From Chamaecrista fasciculata (taxonomy: Eukaryota; Streptophyta; Magnoliopsida; Fabales; Fabaceae), in NCBI GenBank assembly GCA_003254925.1, contig QANZ01054673.1:1-64000 (forward strand): 64,000 nt of DNA. The letters run 5' to 3'. A program made the position numbers and the translations under genes. Positions 1-12,146 of this stretch are shown here, in pieces. Numbering within the stretch: position 1 is the first letter of the stretch; the number at the start of each line of letters is the position of its first letter. The notes under the pieces are model-generated. The model ran no database searches, had not been told where the DNA came from, and saw only the letters and a program-made list of their open reading frames with translations.

Positions 1-2
1 AG

Positions 3-1028
3 GTTAGTGGGAGCACGATTGTGTTCTTGGTACTGTATGTCGATGTTATACTACTCACTGGGAATGACATCTCAACCTTAGAGATTGTAAAATCCTGGTT
101 GGGAAAATCCTTCTCAATGAAGGACCTAGGAGAAGCCGCCTATATTCTAGGAATTAAGATCTATATGGATAAATCACGAAGGCTTCTTGGGTTGAGTCAA
201 AGCACGTACTTGGATAAGGTACTGAAGAGGTTCAGTATGCAAGATTCCAAGAAGGGATTCATTCCGATGAATCATGGGCTGACCCTAAGCAAGAAACAGT
301 GTCCAAGGACACTTGTTGAGCGAGGTCGCTTGAATGGGATCCCCTATGCCTCGGCCATAGGATCCATCATGTATGCCATGCTATGTACTCGACCCGATGT
401 CTCGTTTGCCTTGAGTATGACAAGCCGATTCCAACAAGACCCTGGTGAGGATCATTGGATCGCTGTCAAGAATATCCTTAAGTACTTAAGAAGGACTAAG
501 GATGAGTTCTTGGTTTACGGTGGAACTGATGAAGAGCTATGTGTAAGGGGTTACACATACGCTAGTTTCCAAACCGACCAAGATGACTTCAAATCGCAGT
601 CAGGATATGTGTTTCTCCTGAACGGTGGCAGCGTGAGTTGGAAGAGTTCCAAGCAGAGAACGATTGCCGATTCTACAACGGAGTCCGAGTATATTGCAGC
701 ATCGGATGCGGCAAAAGAGGCTGTGTGGATTAGAAAGTTCATCTCTGAGCTTGGTGTGGTTCCGACCATATCTGATCCCATTACCCTGTATTGCGACAAT
801 AGTGGAGCTATTGCGCAAGCCAAGGAGCCACGGTCCCACCAGAGGACCAAACATATACTCAGACGTTTTCACCTCGTCAGGGAGATGATTGACAGAGGTG
901 ATGTGAAGATTTGCAAAGTAGCAGGCGAGGATAATGTTGTTGATCCTCTGACAAAGCCGCTTGCAAGGGTCATACATGAGGGACATATATCGTCAATGGG
1001 GATAAGACGCATTGATCAGTGTACCTAG
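3..1028 (+). pseudogene. Ty1/copia pol, RT C-terminal part and RNase H (5' end outside window)
   Basis: The reading frame is open from the left edge to the stop at 1026-1028. It encodes the end of the copia reverse transcriptase and the RNase H domain, ending just before the polypurine tract and the 3' LTR. It closely matches the minus-strand copy at 14921-16578. Two catalytic positions are changed here. The RT box reads YVDV (V codon at 45-47) where the other two copies have YVDD. The RNase H motif reads GYTYAS (Y codon at 558-560) where the 14921 copy has GYTDAS. The protein would therefore probably lack both polymerase and RNase H activity even though the frame is open. The gag, protease and integrase parts, if present, lie left of the window. 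The family assignment is secure; inactivity is inferred from the two substitutions. Confidence 0.9.
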
Positions 1029-1064
1029 GAGTAGGAACAGCTAGATTGATGATTGTACCCTAGT

Positions 1065-1077
1065 GCAAGTGGGAGTC
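1065..1077 (+). other. Polypurine tract of copia element
   Basis: A purine-rich run containing AAGTGGGAG lies immediately before the LTR start at 1078. The same motif appears as its complement next to the LTRs ending at 14871 and 43350. It is the expected plus-strand primer site for reverse transcription. Confidence 0.75.
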
Positions 1078-3191
1078 TGTTAGGAATTGTGCCCTAGGGC
1101 CAATCCTCTTTTATATATGTTATGAACATATGGATTAATTTATAGAGATAAATTAATGGTTTTCACATTATTAGCATGTTTACTGTGATTACGTCCATGA
1201 TTAATTATAAGATAATTAATCTAAATCTGTCCCTGATCGATTGTTTTCGTGGGAGCGAAAATGAACTAAGATCAGCATGACCTCAGTGCATAGGGATGCA
1301 CGCACTAGATGCTGGAATGAGAGTCATGGTGCAATTACGTAAGGGGTTACGAGTTGCTGGACTGACCCGGAGAGTCCTGCATGGGTTTAGTCATCAGCTT
1401 GCCTCTCTTGTACGCCTGTCACGACGCCTTAGACCTGAGGTCATCATTATTCCGGCGTTGCAGTTGTCAGACTTTGGCTTAGTCTAACGTTGCCCGTAGC
1501 AGGGTAGCCATAAGGGCTAAGTACGGGTCTGGTTGATTGCCGTGCTGAGGAATGTGGACTGACCAAAATTGGGATTTTGTTCCCCATTAAATTGGGAGAT
1601 ATCTTACTGGCGCCCTCGATGAGTCTGTCCAGGAAAAGGGGTGGCCACGCTAGTATATGGGACTTACTCAAGGAAATCGAGAAAGTAAAGGTTTGGATCA
1701 TGGATGACTTTCCCGTGCCTGATCCATGACCAAGATATCGCAGAACAATAGGGTCGGTGCCTAGGAGGTACGAAGGTTAAAATCGGTTCTGGTAACGATC
1801 GATCAACTCACGTGTTTTGGGTAGTCGCGATGGCTTGCTAGAGTCCGCTCACGACTTGTAGGACATAGGGATGACCTACTGCCAACTTCACGTGGGGCCT
1901 GCTGGGTCACACACGAGCAGGATTAGAACACACCTTTTAAGGGACACGAATTAGGGTAATTCGTGGGTCACTCCGTGGCCTAATTTAAGACACAGAGGAA
2001 ATGTCTGGGACATTATGTCTTGTCTTAAATTTTCTACAGTTTAAATAATTGTTAAATGATTAATAGAGATTAATTATTTACAATTTAAATATTAGGAATA
2101 ATAAATCAAATAATTCCTAAAAGTTAGGAGATTATTGATTTATAAAATTCCCTAATATTTAGCTTGAGGGTGGCGCCTCATATTAGGATGATTTAATTAA
2201 TAAAAATGTTTTATTAATTTAAGTCATGAATTTGAATTTGAATTTGAGATTCTAGATTTGAATTAAGATATTGGGGTAATATTTTAATTCAATAAAGAAT
2301 TTAAATTCAGAATTCAAAATTTGAATTAAAGATATTATTGTAATATTTTAATTCAAAAACATTGGGATAAAATAAGTTGGTTATGACTTCCTAATTTTAG
2401 GAGTTATTTTTGATTTATAAAATTCCCAATAATTAAGGAGTAATAGGCGCCTAGCTCATGTGGGTCCCATTGGAAGATTTGATCTTCAATTTGATTCTAT
2501 GAGTTAGGGATTTGAATTTGAATTAAAATATTATGGTAATATTTTAATTAGATATTCAAGTCTTAAAGATATGATATTATCAGAATATCATGATTTTATA
2601 TTTATAAAATTACGATAATTTTGGTAATTATAAACCTAAAAGTCGCCTATCTCATTGAATTGATGCACAATTGTGAAAACCCTAAGTTTGCTAAGGCAAG
2701 TCGATTTTCCTCCTGGTTGAGAGAGAAATTTCGCCACCCACCTTCCTAGAGAGAGAAGTCGATTTTCTTCTAAGGAGTTAGGAGAGAAATCGTTGTTGTG
2801 GGTTCCTAGGGTTTTTGAGAAGAAGAAGAACAAAAGGTGTTTTGTTGCTGTCTACTTCTCTGTGGCGCCACCTACCTGGATTTCAGAGAAGGAGTTCCTG
2901 AATCCAAAGGCTGTAGATTCGATCCCGAGTCTCTTTGGAGAAAGAGGCGTGGAGGCTAGCACCTCGTGTTCGGGAAACTTTTCGTGTGGATCACCGGTAG
3001 AGGAAGGACGTGCAAACGAACTTCTAGACTCACGAGTATCACCAATCCGATTGAAAGCCTGAGGTATAACACTTTTCGTATCTGGTTTTAAATTCAGCTA
3101 GCGGATCTCAGGGTGGGATTTTCCTGGGGGCGCAAGTTTTTTTTTATTTTACAGTTCTTCCGCTGCGTGTTTCCCCGGGGATTTCCCAACA
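1078..3191 (+). mobile_element. 3' LTR of Angela-like Ty1/copia element, subfamily A
   Basis: The LTR starts TGTTAGGAATTGTGCCCTAG and ends with CCCAACA, so it has TG...CA ends and a length of 2114 bp. The start and the end (with CGCTGCG near it) resemble the Angela/BARE LTR type. The TG end abuts the polypurine tract. It shares with the LTR at 47713-49873 a version of the central block (GCACTAGATGCTGGAA) and of the last 150 bp (GATCCGCTAG, TGAATTTAAAACC) that the other LTRs in the window lack; I call this subfamily A. The right flank (CCTTC) cannot be matched to a left target duplication because the 5' end is outside the window. It sits inside a fragment of a chromovirus-like LTR. Confidence 0.9.
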
Positions 3192-3386
3192 CCTTCCACA
3201 ATAACTTCTCCATATTTCACTGTTTAGCCTTCAAAATACCTTTCCTTCTTACATTTAAGTCCTTTTTCACTTGCGTGTAGGTCCATAATGTCCCATACTT
3301 GCCATATTTAAGTTCAACACTCATCGTACCACTATTAACCAATGATTCCTCATTCGTATGACCTTTCCAAAGGTCGGGATGTTACA
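3192..3386 (-). repeat. First ~195 bp of a chromovirus-like gypsy LTR
   Basis: Read on the minus strand this piece starts TGTAACATCC at 3386 and matches the start of the plus-strand repeat at 9628, including the AAAGGTCATA and GAGGAATGA blocks. The rest is cut off by the copia LTR ending at 3191. The right edge abuts gypsy-LTR sequence at 3387, so this element had inserted into that LTR before the copia element inserted into it. Confidence 0.65.
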
Positions 3387-4368
3387 ATATGAAATAATGC
3401 TAATGGAGTAAATACAATGCAACCTACTCTTGATTTAGGAAATAAATGGAAAATATGTCAACAACTCTTAATAAAGCAATGGCAACAAATATAGGGAAGG
3501 AGATGGATGACTCGAATTACTGGATAAAGACGAGAACGTGTTATTAAACTATCAAAGTAAGGACTGATCAATTACAAATCAAGAATAATAATAACATAGG
3601 AAAGAATTAAAAGCAATCCATAATCTATTTCGTCTAATATATCCCATAATTAAACAAATACCTATGCTTAATAGAAATACTAAAAAGTTGAAGAGAAGCA
3701 ACTAAAATAGAGAACTCTCCATGAAAGCGTAAATGAACTCAAGGCATATCGTCCGAATCCTCCATCGATATATGGGAATTAGCTACTCATGCCAATTGAG
3801 GTGTAATCTGTAAAGAGTTTCAACACTATGAACTAGTAACGTGTCTCTCGAATGAAGACTGACGCGATCTATTTATAGGCAAAAATTCGGGACTGTGTCG
3901 TTGAGCTGCGCCGCCAGCTCACCCTCACGGCTCACTGGATTTTCCTCAATTTCCTTGAAACAATTTGGAGATACAAGAAATGAAAGATCTCAGATACTTG
4001 TGTGGGCTCCACGATACGTGCACCATGGAGGATTCCCACGGCTCAAATCTTGACTCAAAATAACACAAACCCAATCTGCCTTCTAAAAGCTCTAGGGATG
4101 CACTGGTGACGTGTCATTTGCGACGCCGACTCAGTGTGACGGTGCAAGCTCTTCAAGCTTGGCTTTAACTTAGCTAATTGCTCCAACCCTCGGTTATGCT
4201 TTTATGCTTGTCTTTTGCTGTGATGAGGGCAAAAACCACTTTTAGTCATTAATTCAACACATCACATTGGTGCAAATCTTAACACGTTCCTTGGCCATTT
4301 TCGCAATAATTAGCATTAAAAAGATAGTAAAAGAAGGCCACATAACATAGCAAGATTTGGTCTAATCA
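3387..4368 (-). repeat. Gypsy-type LTR, left arm of inverted pair
   Basis: This block is homologous to 8592-9627 and 18536-19340 in the same orientation and to 4380-5790 in the opposite orientation. On the minus strand it starts TGATTAGACCAAATC at 4368. A TATA-like CCTATAAATAG box on the minus strand (near 3875) fits an LTR promoter. The outer end is cut by the chromovirus-like fragment at 3386. The family is placed by neighbouring gag and protease remnants, not by the LTR itself. Confidence 0.6.
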
Positions 4369-4379
4369 AGGTACAACAC

Positions 4380-5790
4380 TGATCAGCCCAAATCTAACTA
4401 TGTTATTTAGTCTTCTTTTTACATCTTTTCGATATTATTTATTGCAAATATGACCAAGTAACATGTTAAGGTTTGTACCAAGGTGATGCATAGAGTTAGT
4501 GAATAATAGTGCTATTTTGCAATATATTATCATGTTTATGAAACAATGCTGCTTAATTGTTTACTTAGTGGTTTCAGACCCGCATCACAACAACAGACAA
4601 CAAAATCAGCATAATTGAAAGTTGGATCAATTAAGAAAGTTGAAGACAAGCTTACAAGCTTGCACCGTCACACTGAGCTGGCGGCGCAAGCCAGTGGCGT
4701 AGTCAACACGTCAGCATGACGTGAGTAAAGCTTTTAGTAGGTAGATTGGAAATGCGCCAGAATTTGCGGCGTCATAATTGACGACGGCGCACACAACAAA
4801 CATCCGAAATAACACATTGGAACTACCCAGGTCGACTATCTCAGAATGGTTTCACGAAATTCAATGAAATTCCCTTCAGTTGTCATAGTGCGCCGGCGGC
4901 GTAGCCCAACGACACTTTCCCGGATTTTGCCTATAAATTGTTCGCATCATTATCCACTTCAGAGCATCCACTTTATCATATAGTTCGTCTCTAGTGGTGG
5001 CCAAAGCCCTCTTATATCCTATGATTCATTTGTCGAAGGCATGAGTAACTAATTCATAGATACCGAAGGAGAATTTTGACGACATGGCTTGAGTTCATCG
5101 TTCTTTCATGGAGAGTACTCTGGTTTGGTTATGTCCATCTTAGTTTTTCAGTTAGTCCATAGGTTTATGATTAATTATTAAATATATTAGACAAGTAGAT
5201 TAGGGATTGTGTCAATACTTTCGTAATTATTATTAATTTGATTTGTAATTTGATCTGGTTGGTCCTTACTTTGAAAGGTTAATAATATTTCCTCGTTTGC
5301 CAAGTATTCCTTGAGTAAGTTATGTCCTCTTCTGTCTTTGTCACTATTGCTGCTTGTTAGTTGTTTTCATGGATATCAATTATACTTCCTTTAAATAGGG
5401 TAGGTTGCACTATGTTTATAACTTAGAATTTACGCTTATTTGCGAATAAAGCTTTGGATATGGTTCACATGTTCATATCCAAGTACCATGATTCTATTTC
5501 TCTCATGAATGATGATTGCTAGTCAAACAATCCTCTCCAAAGGTATTGTTCTTTATCATTTTAATTACTTATTTAATCATGACAAATTTATTTATTTAAT
5601 CATGACAATCACTTTCTTTTATAAACCCCTTTTATAAATCCGACCACAATTACCTGCGCTCTCCTCGCATTGAGTTCCACGAGTGGTCGACCCTTAGTTC
5701 ATAGCTATACTATATCTTAATATATATATATATAGTAATAATATAAGGCTAAGGTATTGTTAATTTGATGCAAATCTGTATCCCAAATAC
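4380..5790 (+). repeat. Gypsy-type LTR, right arm of inverted pair
   Basis: Starting TGATCAGCCCAAATC at 4380, this block runs away from the left arm as its diverged mirror image; only 11 bases separate the two starts. It contains a plus-strand TATA-like GCCTATAAATTG box near 4930 and a (TA)n run at about 5718-5735. It ends in sequence resembling the low end of the LTR at 18536 (GACCCTTAGTTC, then AAGGCTAAGGT, then TTAATTTGAT). The exact 3' boundary is uncertain by tens of bases. Confidence 0.55.
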
Positions 5791-5898
5791 TCCAAAGAGC
5801 ACCTTACAACGGGTGCTCCGTTAAACACCTGAGACATAGGCCACATCGAGGAGCTTTCGCAGAGCAGCCAGAGGAAGGATCAGCTTTGGCACACGTGT

Positions 5899-6252
5899 AT
5901 GCATCACTTGGTCAAGGCTGCTACTATTGCAAACGGCTTATATCAGATAGAGCTATTGGGGGATTGCAACTTTTTCGAGCATCTTTCTATTATAGAGGCT
6001 AAGTGTGCAAAGTTGAAGAAGGGTGTTGAGATCGAGAAGAATTTCTCTATTGCCAAGGTGGCATCAGTGGGGGAGCGAGAGTCGCAAGCTCGAGAGGCCG
6101 ATTTAAATGCTACCCTAGCCAGTATGACTGAGGCTTTCAGGCTGAAGACTTCCAAGATGTCTGTGAACTACTTTAGGAATGTCATGAGGCAGATACAAAG
6201 GTTGAACTTAGACATTCCCCTAAATTTACGGGGATTTTATCCCTATTTCTAG
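5899..6252 (+). pseudogene. Coiled-coil ORF fragment, probably retroelement-derived
   Basis: A 117-residue open frame rich in Glu, Lys and Ala, with a heptad-like stretch through residues 30-90 typical of a coiled coil. No catalytic motif is visible. It lies between gypsy LTR sequence and a gypsy protease fragment, so I take it as a remnant of the coiled-coil ORF found in some plant gypsy-type elements. There is no good start context and it could be a chance open frame. It is followed at 6324-6334 by a TATA-like CTATAAATAG box and a transcript-like region. Confidence 0.3.
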
Positions 6253-7739
6253 GTGTTTTAATACGGGATTCGTCTACGAATCGATTATAAGGACGGGTAG
6301 CTCGTGACTTCCATGAATACCCTTCTATAAATAGTGGAGGATGAGGAGGGATCCTCCTAGCTTCTCTCGGAACCTTGCTTTTTATGCCTTCTACTTTGTT
6401 GTTCTGTACTTGTACTCGCTTTTTCTTGGGCTTATTTTTGTAACACTTAACTTTGTGAATACCCCGTTTGTATGGGGATTTTGGTAGATAATGATGTATG
6501 GGGCCATATTTCTTTGTTGTTTCAGTAGATTGCGCAAGTAGTTATTTCACTTTTTGCGTTTGAGTGTGTTAAGTCGAGTAGTCCACTGAGAGGTTTTAGT
6601 TTGAACCTCGTGGGATCGCGTGTCTAAGCAAGAGTCTGTCATCTTAACCTATGCAAGAATGGTATTCAAGTAAGAGTCTTCCATCTTAACCAAATATTTG
6701 GGTAGCGTAGAGCCTTTACCCGTAATGGAGAGAACCTTTTCAATGTTCTTTGAGGGATCACTGGTCATTCTTTCTTTTTGGTGAAGGGCTTGCCCTATGG
6801 TTAGGAAATCATACATCAAAAACATGTTATGACCGATATTTGACAGTTCTGAGGTTTATTGTAGGGATTCCAAAAGGCGTCCCTATGAAATCCTAGCATA
6901 TGATACGACTATACATTTTACTCATGTCATGAAAGATCCTGAAAAAGCGGTGGTTAGTGTGTTTACCTTGTAGCTTTATTGGGGGCATATTGCCGAGTGT
7001 TCCCAAGTCATTGGGTTTCGACGTTGTTGTTCGATACCTACCTCGTGTTATTTTGATGGTTCTTTTTTTTTTTGGTCATATAGACTCACAAAGTCTTAAT
7101 TTATGCTCAGAAATGTGGGGGTCATAGTTTTTCGTTTTGGCAACGAAGAATTGGACCAAGGAGGTTGGTTGTATGGACTGACGAAATCCTGGTTTCTACT
7201 CCAGAGTGAGGGGATTGTGCTTTTATTTTAGCAACGAGGAGGTGGACCAAAAGGTCCATGTCTGATACTCGTTTTAGTGTTGGAAGTACGAGTACGCGCA
7301 TATTCTTTGATGAGGGCATCGAAGGTTGAGAATTATTCATCTTTCCCTCTTAGGTGAACACCTCTTTTTATTTGAAGGGACTTGTTTGGTCCTGCGTTGG
7401 TCTATCAGTTATTTATTGGACGTGGAGAGCGTTCGGCTATATGGGTTATTAGGGACTGTTTAGTCCCCTAGGTGATTGTGGGTATCGCATGGTCCCGTTT
7501 ACGAACACTTAGTTTCACAAATGATCGAAGGGATCGCGTGGTCCCTTTTTGTTGTCTCTGTAGGATAGCGTGTCTCTTTTTTGCTTGAACAGGCGCGATT
7601 CTCCGATTCGCAGTTCTCCTATTCATAACAGTGTAGTATCCTTGAAGGTAGACTCATTTACTCCAAATGTTGACGAGGGAAGAAGGCATTCATTATGCAA
7701 TCAGAAGTAAAAATGTAACAGAAAGATGAGGGAGTATAG
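6253..7739. other. Decayed retroelement non-coding sequence
   Basis: No credible gene. The stretch carries a TATA-like box at 6324 and recurring short phrases such as GATCGCGTGGTCC and GAGTCT...CATCTTAACC at about 6600-7560, which look like degenerate internal repeats of a gypsy LTR or leader. The short open frames are not supported. Confidence 0.35.
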
Positions 7740-7964
7740 GTCTTACATATTTTTATAATTTCTCAAATTGGTTACAAACTTACTCTTTTATCAATATAAA
7801 AATTTATTATAATCTTTACCTTTGAATCAATTGAAACGTTAACGGGCACGCCAATATGCATGTAACGTTTGAATTGATTTAAAGTTGAAGATTATATTAA
7901 GTTTTTATATTGATAAAATAGTAAGTTTGTGACCAATTTGAGAAATTATACAAATATGTAAGAC
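7740..7964. mobile_element. Fold-back MITE
   Basis: The two ends form an inverted repeat of roughly 100 bp: GTCTTACATATTTTTATAAT on the left and its near complement ending ATATGTAAGAC on the right, around a short centre at 7845-7860. A partial copy lies at 19478-19566. I could not assign a target duplication. Confidence 0.65.
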
Positions 7965-8017
7965 TCATCTAAAATAAATAAAATATTTAGGACCAATTTG
8001 AAATTACCTCATATGGG

Positions 8018-8095
8018 AGGGTGAGTGGGGAGAGAGGGTGGTATTTTTTTTTCTTTNGAGTGAGTGGGGAGAGAGAGTGGTATTTTTTTTTCTTT
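8018..8095. repeat. 39-bp tandem duplication with a single N
   Basis: Two near-identical copies of a unit running GAGTGAGTGGGGAGAGAG, GTGGTA, then a T-run meet at an ambiguous base (8057). The N exactly at the junction suggests an uncertain assembly join in a homopolymer. Confidence 0.7.
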
Positions 8096-8353
8096 TTTAA
8101 TTTTTTAATTCACTATTTTTGACCAACCATAAGGGGTGGAGCAGTTATTCCGGGCTTTAATCATTTAACCCTTGCTGTATCTACAGCTTTAAGTTAATGT
8201 TTACAGACATGTACAAATGTAAGACGATAGTTTCGAAATCGACTCTTCCACAAAGAAGATGACTCACTCTTTATCAAAAGGGCCTGCAAGGCTTTTGTTC
8301 TTGGATGAGTCGTCGGCTACCGACGGGAGGCTTGCTGCATAGCAATGGCATGA

Positions 8354-8581
8354 TCACGTTGTCTTCATGTAAGCTTTTGTGGGCCCTACCCCTTTGAAGG
8401 TCGAGAACTTTACAGCTAGATGAGTTGTTGAAACTATGGCCCTAAAAGCGTTCAGCAAAGACCTACCGAGAATGGCGTTGTAAGAAGAGGGTAGTTCAAC
8501 GATGATGAAATCGATGTTTGCAGAGGCGGTTAGTGGAGACATTTCGAGAGAAACTTGCAGGGTGGCCACTTCACAAAGCAC
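8354..8581 (-). pseudogene. Ty3/gypsy polyprotein fragment, protease C-terminal region
   Basis: The 75-residue frame contains YNAILGRSLLNAFRAIVST followed by HLAVKF. This is the conserved block after the aspartic protease in plant gypsy (Tat/Retand-like) polyproteins. After the stop at 8354-8356, homology seems to continue in frame (a CHCYAASL-like block), so the stop is probably a nonsense mutation. The catalytic Asp-Thr/Ser-Gly lies upstream and is missing because an LTR at 8592 interrupts the frame. It is a decayed host for the LTR at 8592-12668. Confidence 0.7.
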
Positions 8582-8591
8582 TTGTTGTTAG

Positions 8592-9627
8592 TGCCACCAA
8601 ATTAATACTCAAGCTCTGCCCGAATATTATATTTAGATATAATATAGTGCACAACCCAAGGTCGAATCTATCGCGGAACTTCATGGTTAAGAACAACTGC
8701 TAAACAATTGTACAAATAACTAAAAATTTAGGTTGATGTTTATAGGCTATCAAGAAAAGATGAATAAAAACCCATAAAATAAACAATAAAACAATAAAGA
8801 ATTATATCAATCCTAGAGAAAAATCATGAACTCAACCATCATAACTCAAAGATAATTACGGTTATTTATTATTATTATTATGTCTATCTATCAAAACCAC
8901 ATTCAAAGGTGTATTTTCAACGAAGATAATAAGATTATAAGCATGTGCAACCGACCCTATTTATTGGAAGTAAATTGACAACTATAATAATAACCTTCAA
9001 TAAGCAATAGCGATAATAGAGACTTTAAGATAGATAACTCAATTAGCTGATCATGAAAACCATTCACGTGAACAAGAGTAACTTTATTGAATATAAGAAC
9101 AAGGGTTCCAATTGTACTTCCTAACAATTACAAACAACAAAGATGTGAAAGTATTAATGCAATCTAATGACTATTATCTAAAATCAATCATACACCGATC
9201 GACAGATCTAAATGTAGACTAGCAATAGAAGACACAATACAAATATCAAACTCCCTTGACCATGAAGCAAGATGAGCTCTAGCTTCCTTCGGATTCTCCT
9301 CAAAGATGATATGATTAGTCCATGAGGAATCTAGCAAAGGATCGAGAGGTTTCCTAAGCTAAACGCTCAAAGAGAGCTTTGGAACGGGATCAGAATTCGA
9401 CTCCGGATGTGTGAAATCGACGCGGTATTTATAGGCAACATTTGGGGCTTGCGTCCTTAGCGTAGTGTGACGGCTCAAGGTCATTTCCTTTGTTTTCGCT
9501 AACCACTTCCGAGATTTGGGGCCTAGTCAGCTCAAACTCCAATTTCGAGCATCATTTGCTTGCTCTATCACTAATTACAACGGCTCAAATTATGGCGCAA
9601 TTCAAAATGTCTTCTAGAAGCTCCATA
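8592..9627 (-). repeat. Gypsy-type LTR, low-coordinate part
   Basis: On the minus strand it ends AATTTGGTGGCA at 8592, giving a CA terminus. It is homologous to 3387-4368 and 18536-19340, including the CCTATAAATAC promoter-like box at about 9425. It is broken at 9627 by the TGTAACATCC repeat. The minus-strand orientation agrees with a polypurine-like AAGTGTGGGCGATT just beyond 12668. Confidence 0.6.
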
Positions 9628-12146
9628 TGTAACATCCTAGCCTTTGGAAAAGGTCATATGAATGAGGAATGATGAGTCAACGATGGTACCGATAAGTGTT
9701 GAACTCAAAAATGCCACGTATGGGACTTTAGGGACCTAAACGCAAGCGTAAAAGGACTTAAATGCAAGAAGGAAAGGTATTTTGAGGGTCAAAAAGTAAA
9801 ATATGGAAGACTATTTGCGGCAGGACCAAAATTCAATTTTGGCCGTGACTTCGCCAGACCGCTCGCCGGCGGCGAAGTCCTCAGGACTCTAAATTTGCAG
9901 TTTAGTCTGGTTTTTCACACTTTCAAGCCATTTTCTGATTTTTAGAGAGAGAGGGTCTCGGTTCCTAGAGAGAGAAAGCTTCATATTGCTGCCAAAGTTG
10001 TGATTCTTCAAGATCAAGAGGTAGGATGCTCTTAACTCTCTCCTTGAGTTTGTTTTCTCACTTCTACACACTTTCTGAATTTCCATTTTAGTCCTTTTTG
10101 CTATTTTTGGTCCCAAATTGCTTTGCATGTTGAATCTGAGGCTAGATTTGAGTTCTACACTATGAAAAACATGACATATGTGAAACTCATGAGAATCCAT
10201 GATGGTTTGATATGTTTTTGCAATTTTATAAAGATTAAAGATGTGAATTTCGATTTGGTCATGAATTGATTTTGAGCTCTGATCTATAATGAGGGATGAA
10301 AATAATCAGTGGATCTTAAATTTGGTCGAATTTGGAAGTGATTTGGTCTCGGTTAGGGACCTAAGGGAAAATAGTGAAAATTGTGAGTTCACCTATGTAA
10401 ATTACTTGCATGTCAAATGTGATGGCATATTCATGACCAAGAGAGTAGATAATCGGTGTATATGAACTTTCATGATGATCGGATAATGTTAGAGTATAGA
10501 TAGGGACTAAAATGAAAGAAATGTAAGTATACAGATTTATATTAAAATGTGCTTGCATGTAAGATCTGAGGCCAGATCTCTTATTAGGAGTTTTGATATT
10601 GTATATATGTGAAGTTTGGCTGAAATCAGGCTTGCTTTGAGACTTTCAAGGGACCAAAATATAACTCTGGAAACTGGGGTTAAAAGGCCTGATTTTCTAC
10701 GGGTTCGCCATGGAGCTCGCCACCATGAGCCCATAGCAAAGTCCACAGCGAGGTGCCAAAAAGTAGGGTCTTACACAGTTTTCAATGCCAGTCTGTATGT
10801 GATGTTTAGAAATAGCCCAATGTGTGCTAAAGGTAAGGTTTATGTGTGTGATTGATGACAAATATATGATGAATGATGAACGTGACAAGTGTGATGTATG
10901 AATGATGAACATGATCAATGTATGATGTACATGATGACCAAGATGAATGAATGATGTATGATGTATATGTAATATGCATGACATAATGCATAATGAGCAT
11001 CATGGTAATCAATATGATGAATGACATATGCATGAAGCATATTGTATGATGACAAATGAAATGGTGCTTCGACACAATTAATTGAACTTAATCAAAGTGA
11101 TCACCATGGTAAGTAATGATGATGATGACCGGGGATGGTGGTTTTATCCCGCCCGGAGGCCTACGGAATGTGTACACGCCTAAGGACGCTCGAGAAGGCC
11201 GAATGCTGATTGTACCTTGGCTACCACGGATCGGGTGGCACGTTGGCCACGGCCAATGATGATTATAATGAAACGAAAGTAATGAAAGGAAAGAAAGAAT
11301 GAAAGAAAGAAGCCATTACATATAATTTGCATTGCATGGATGGCCTGATAAGTATGTCTAACTTACCTGTTATGTTTCAAGTATAATATTGCATGTCAAT
11401 ATGATGATGATGATTATGATGATGAATATGATAATGATGATTATGCTATATGAACATGATGTTATAAATGAAACTAAATGATGATGATAATGATGTTTAT
11501 GATGATATGATATGATGATGTATGACTGTGAAATGAATTGACTGTTACAGTAGGAAATTGTATATGAGTGATTATACAGGGTCAAGGATCTGATGGTTAA
11601 GTAGAGTTTAGTATCCTACTGAGAATCCTCGAATTCTCACTCTTTCAACATTTCAGATGTCTGTCCTGGAGGAGGTCCCGGAGGCGGTTCCGGTACCCCT
11701 GCTTGGGACAATCATGATAGTGAGTGTCGTCCATTTGATACCACTTCCAGTGTCAGGGGTTCCACCAGAGCCTGTACCACCACCCCCACCAGTTCAGCTT
11801 GATCTCACTCAGTATACTTAGTCTACCTTTTGGTACTGCCTAATGTTGTATTTTGGTAAGTTGGGTAGTTACTAATTTTTGTAGAGGCAGAGCCTCTTAG
11901 GACCAGCTATATATCTTTTGTTATGTATATAGACTATCCAGGCAAGGTAGATAGCACTAATATCTTGATGTATATATGGATGGTAGTATGTATGGGTTGA
12001 CTCCTAGTTAGTCAGGCCCTGACTGATGGCTGATGTATGACAGATAATTATATATATATATATATATGATGATAAGCATGTTTAGTATTCTATGATTATA
12101 TGATTAGTTATATATCCAAGTTATAAATATATGTTATGTATGTTAG
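9628..12146 (+). mobile_element. Chromovirus-like (Del/Tekay-type) gypsy LTR, probably solo
   Basis: It starts TGTAACATCC and contains features common in long LTRs of plant chromoviruses. These are a UTR-like AGAGAGAG block (9945-9975), a GATGAT/ATGATG-rich tract (10850-11060 and 11395-11530), a block with GGGGATGGTGG...CCCGCCCGG near 11130-11260, and a pyrimidine tract then ATTTCAGATGTC near 11650. No reverse transcriptase or integrase is visible, so it is a solo or truncated LTR. The right end is uncertain. An alternative end is GGGTCTTACA at 10777, which mirrors the start. The lineage name is inferred from architecture only. Confidence 0.45.

Noticed and set aside
551-986. Minus-strand open frames over 1-1028
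   Set aside because: Antisense shadows of the plus-strand pol frame.
10697-11075. His/Ile-rich membrane-protein-like frames
   Set aside because: They translate the ATGATG-rich tract of the LTR in antisense; no splice or homology support.
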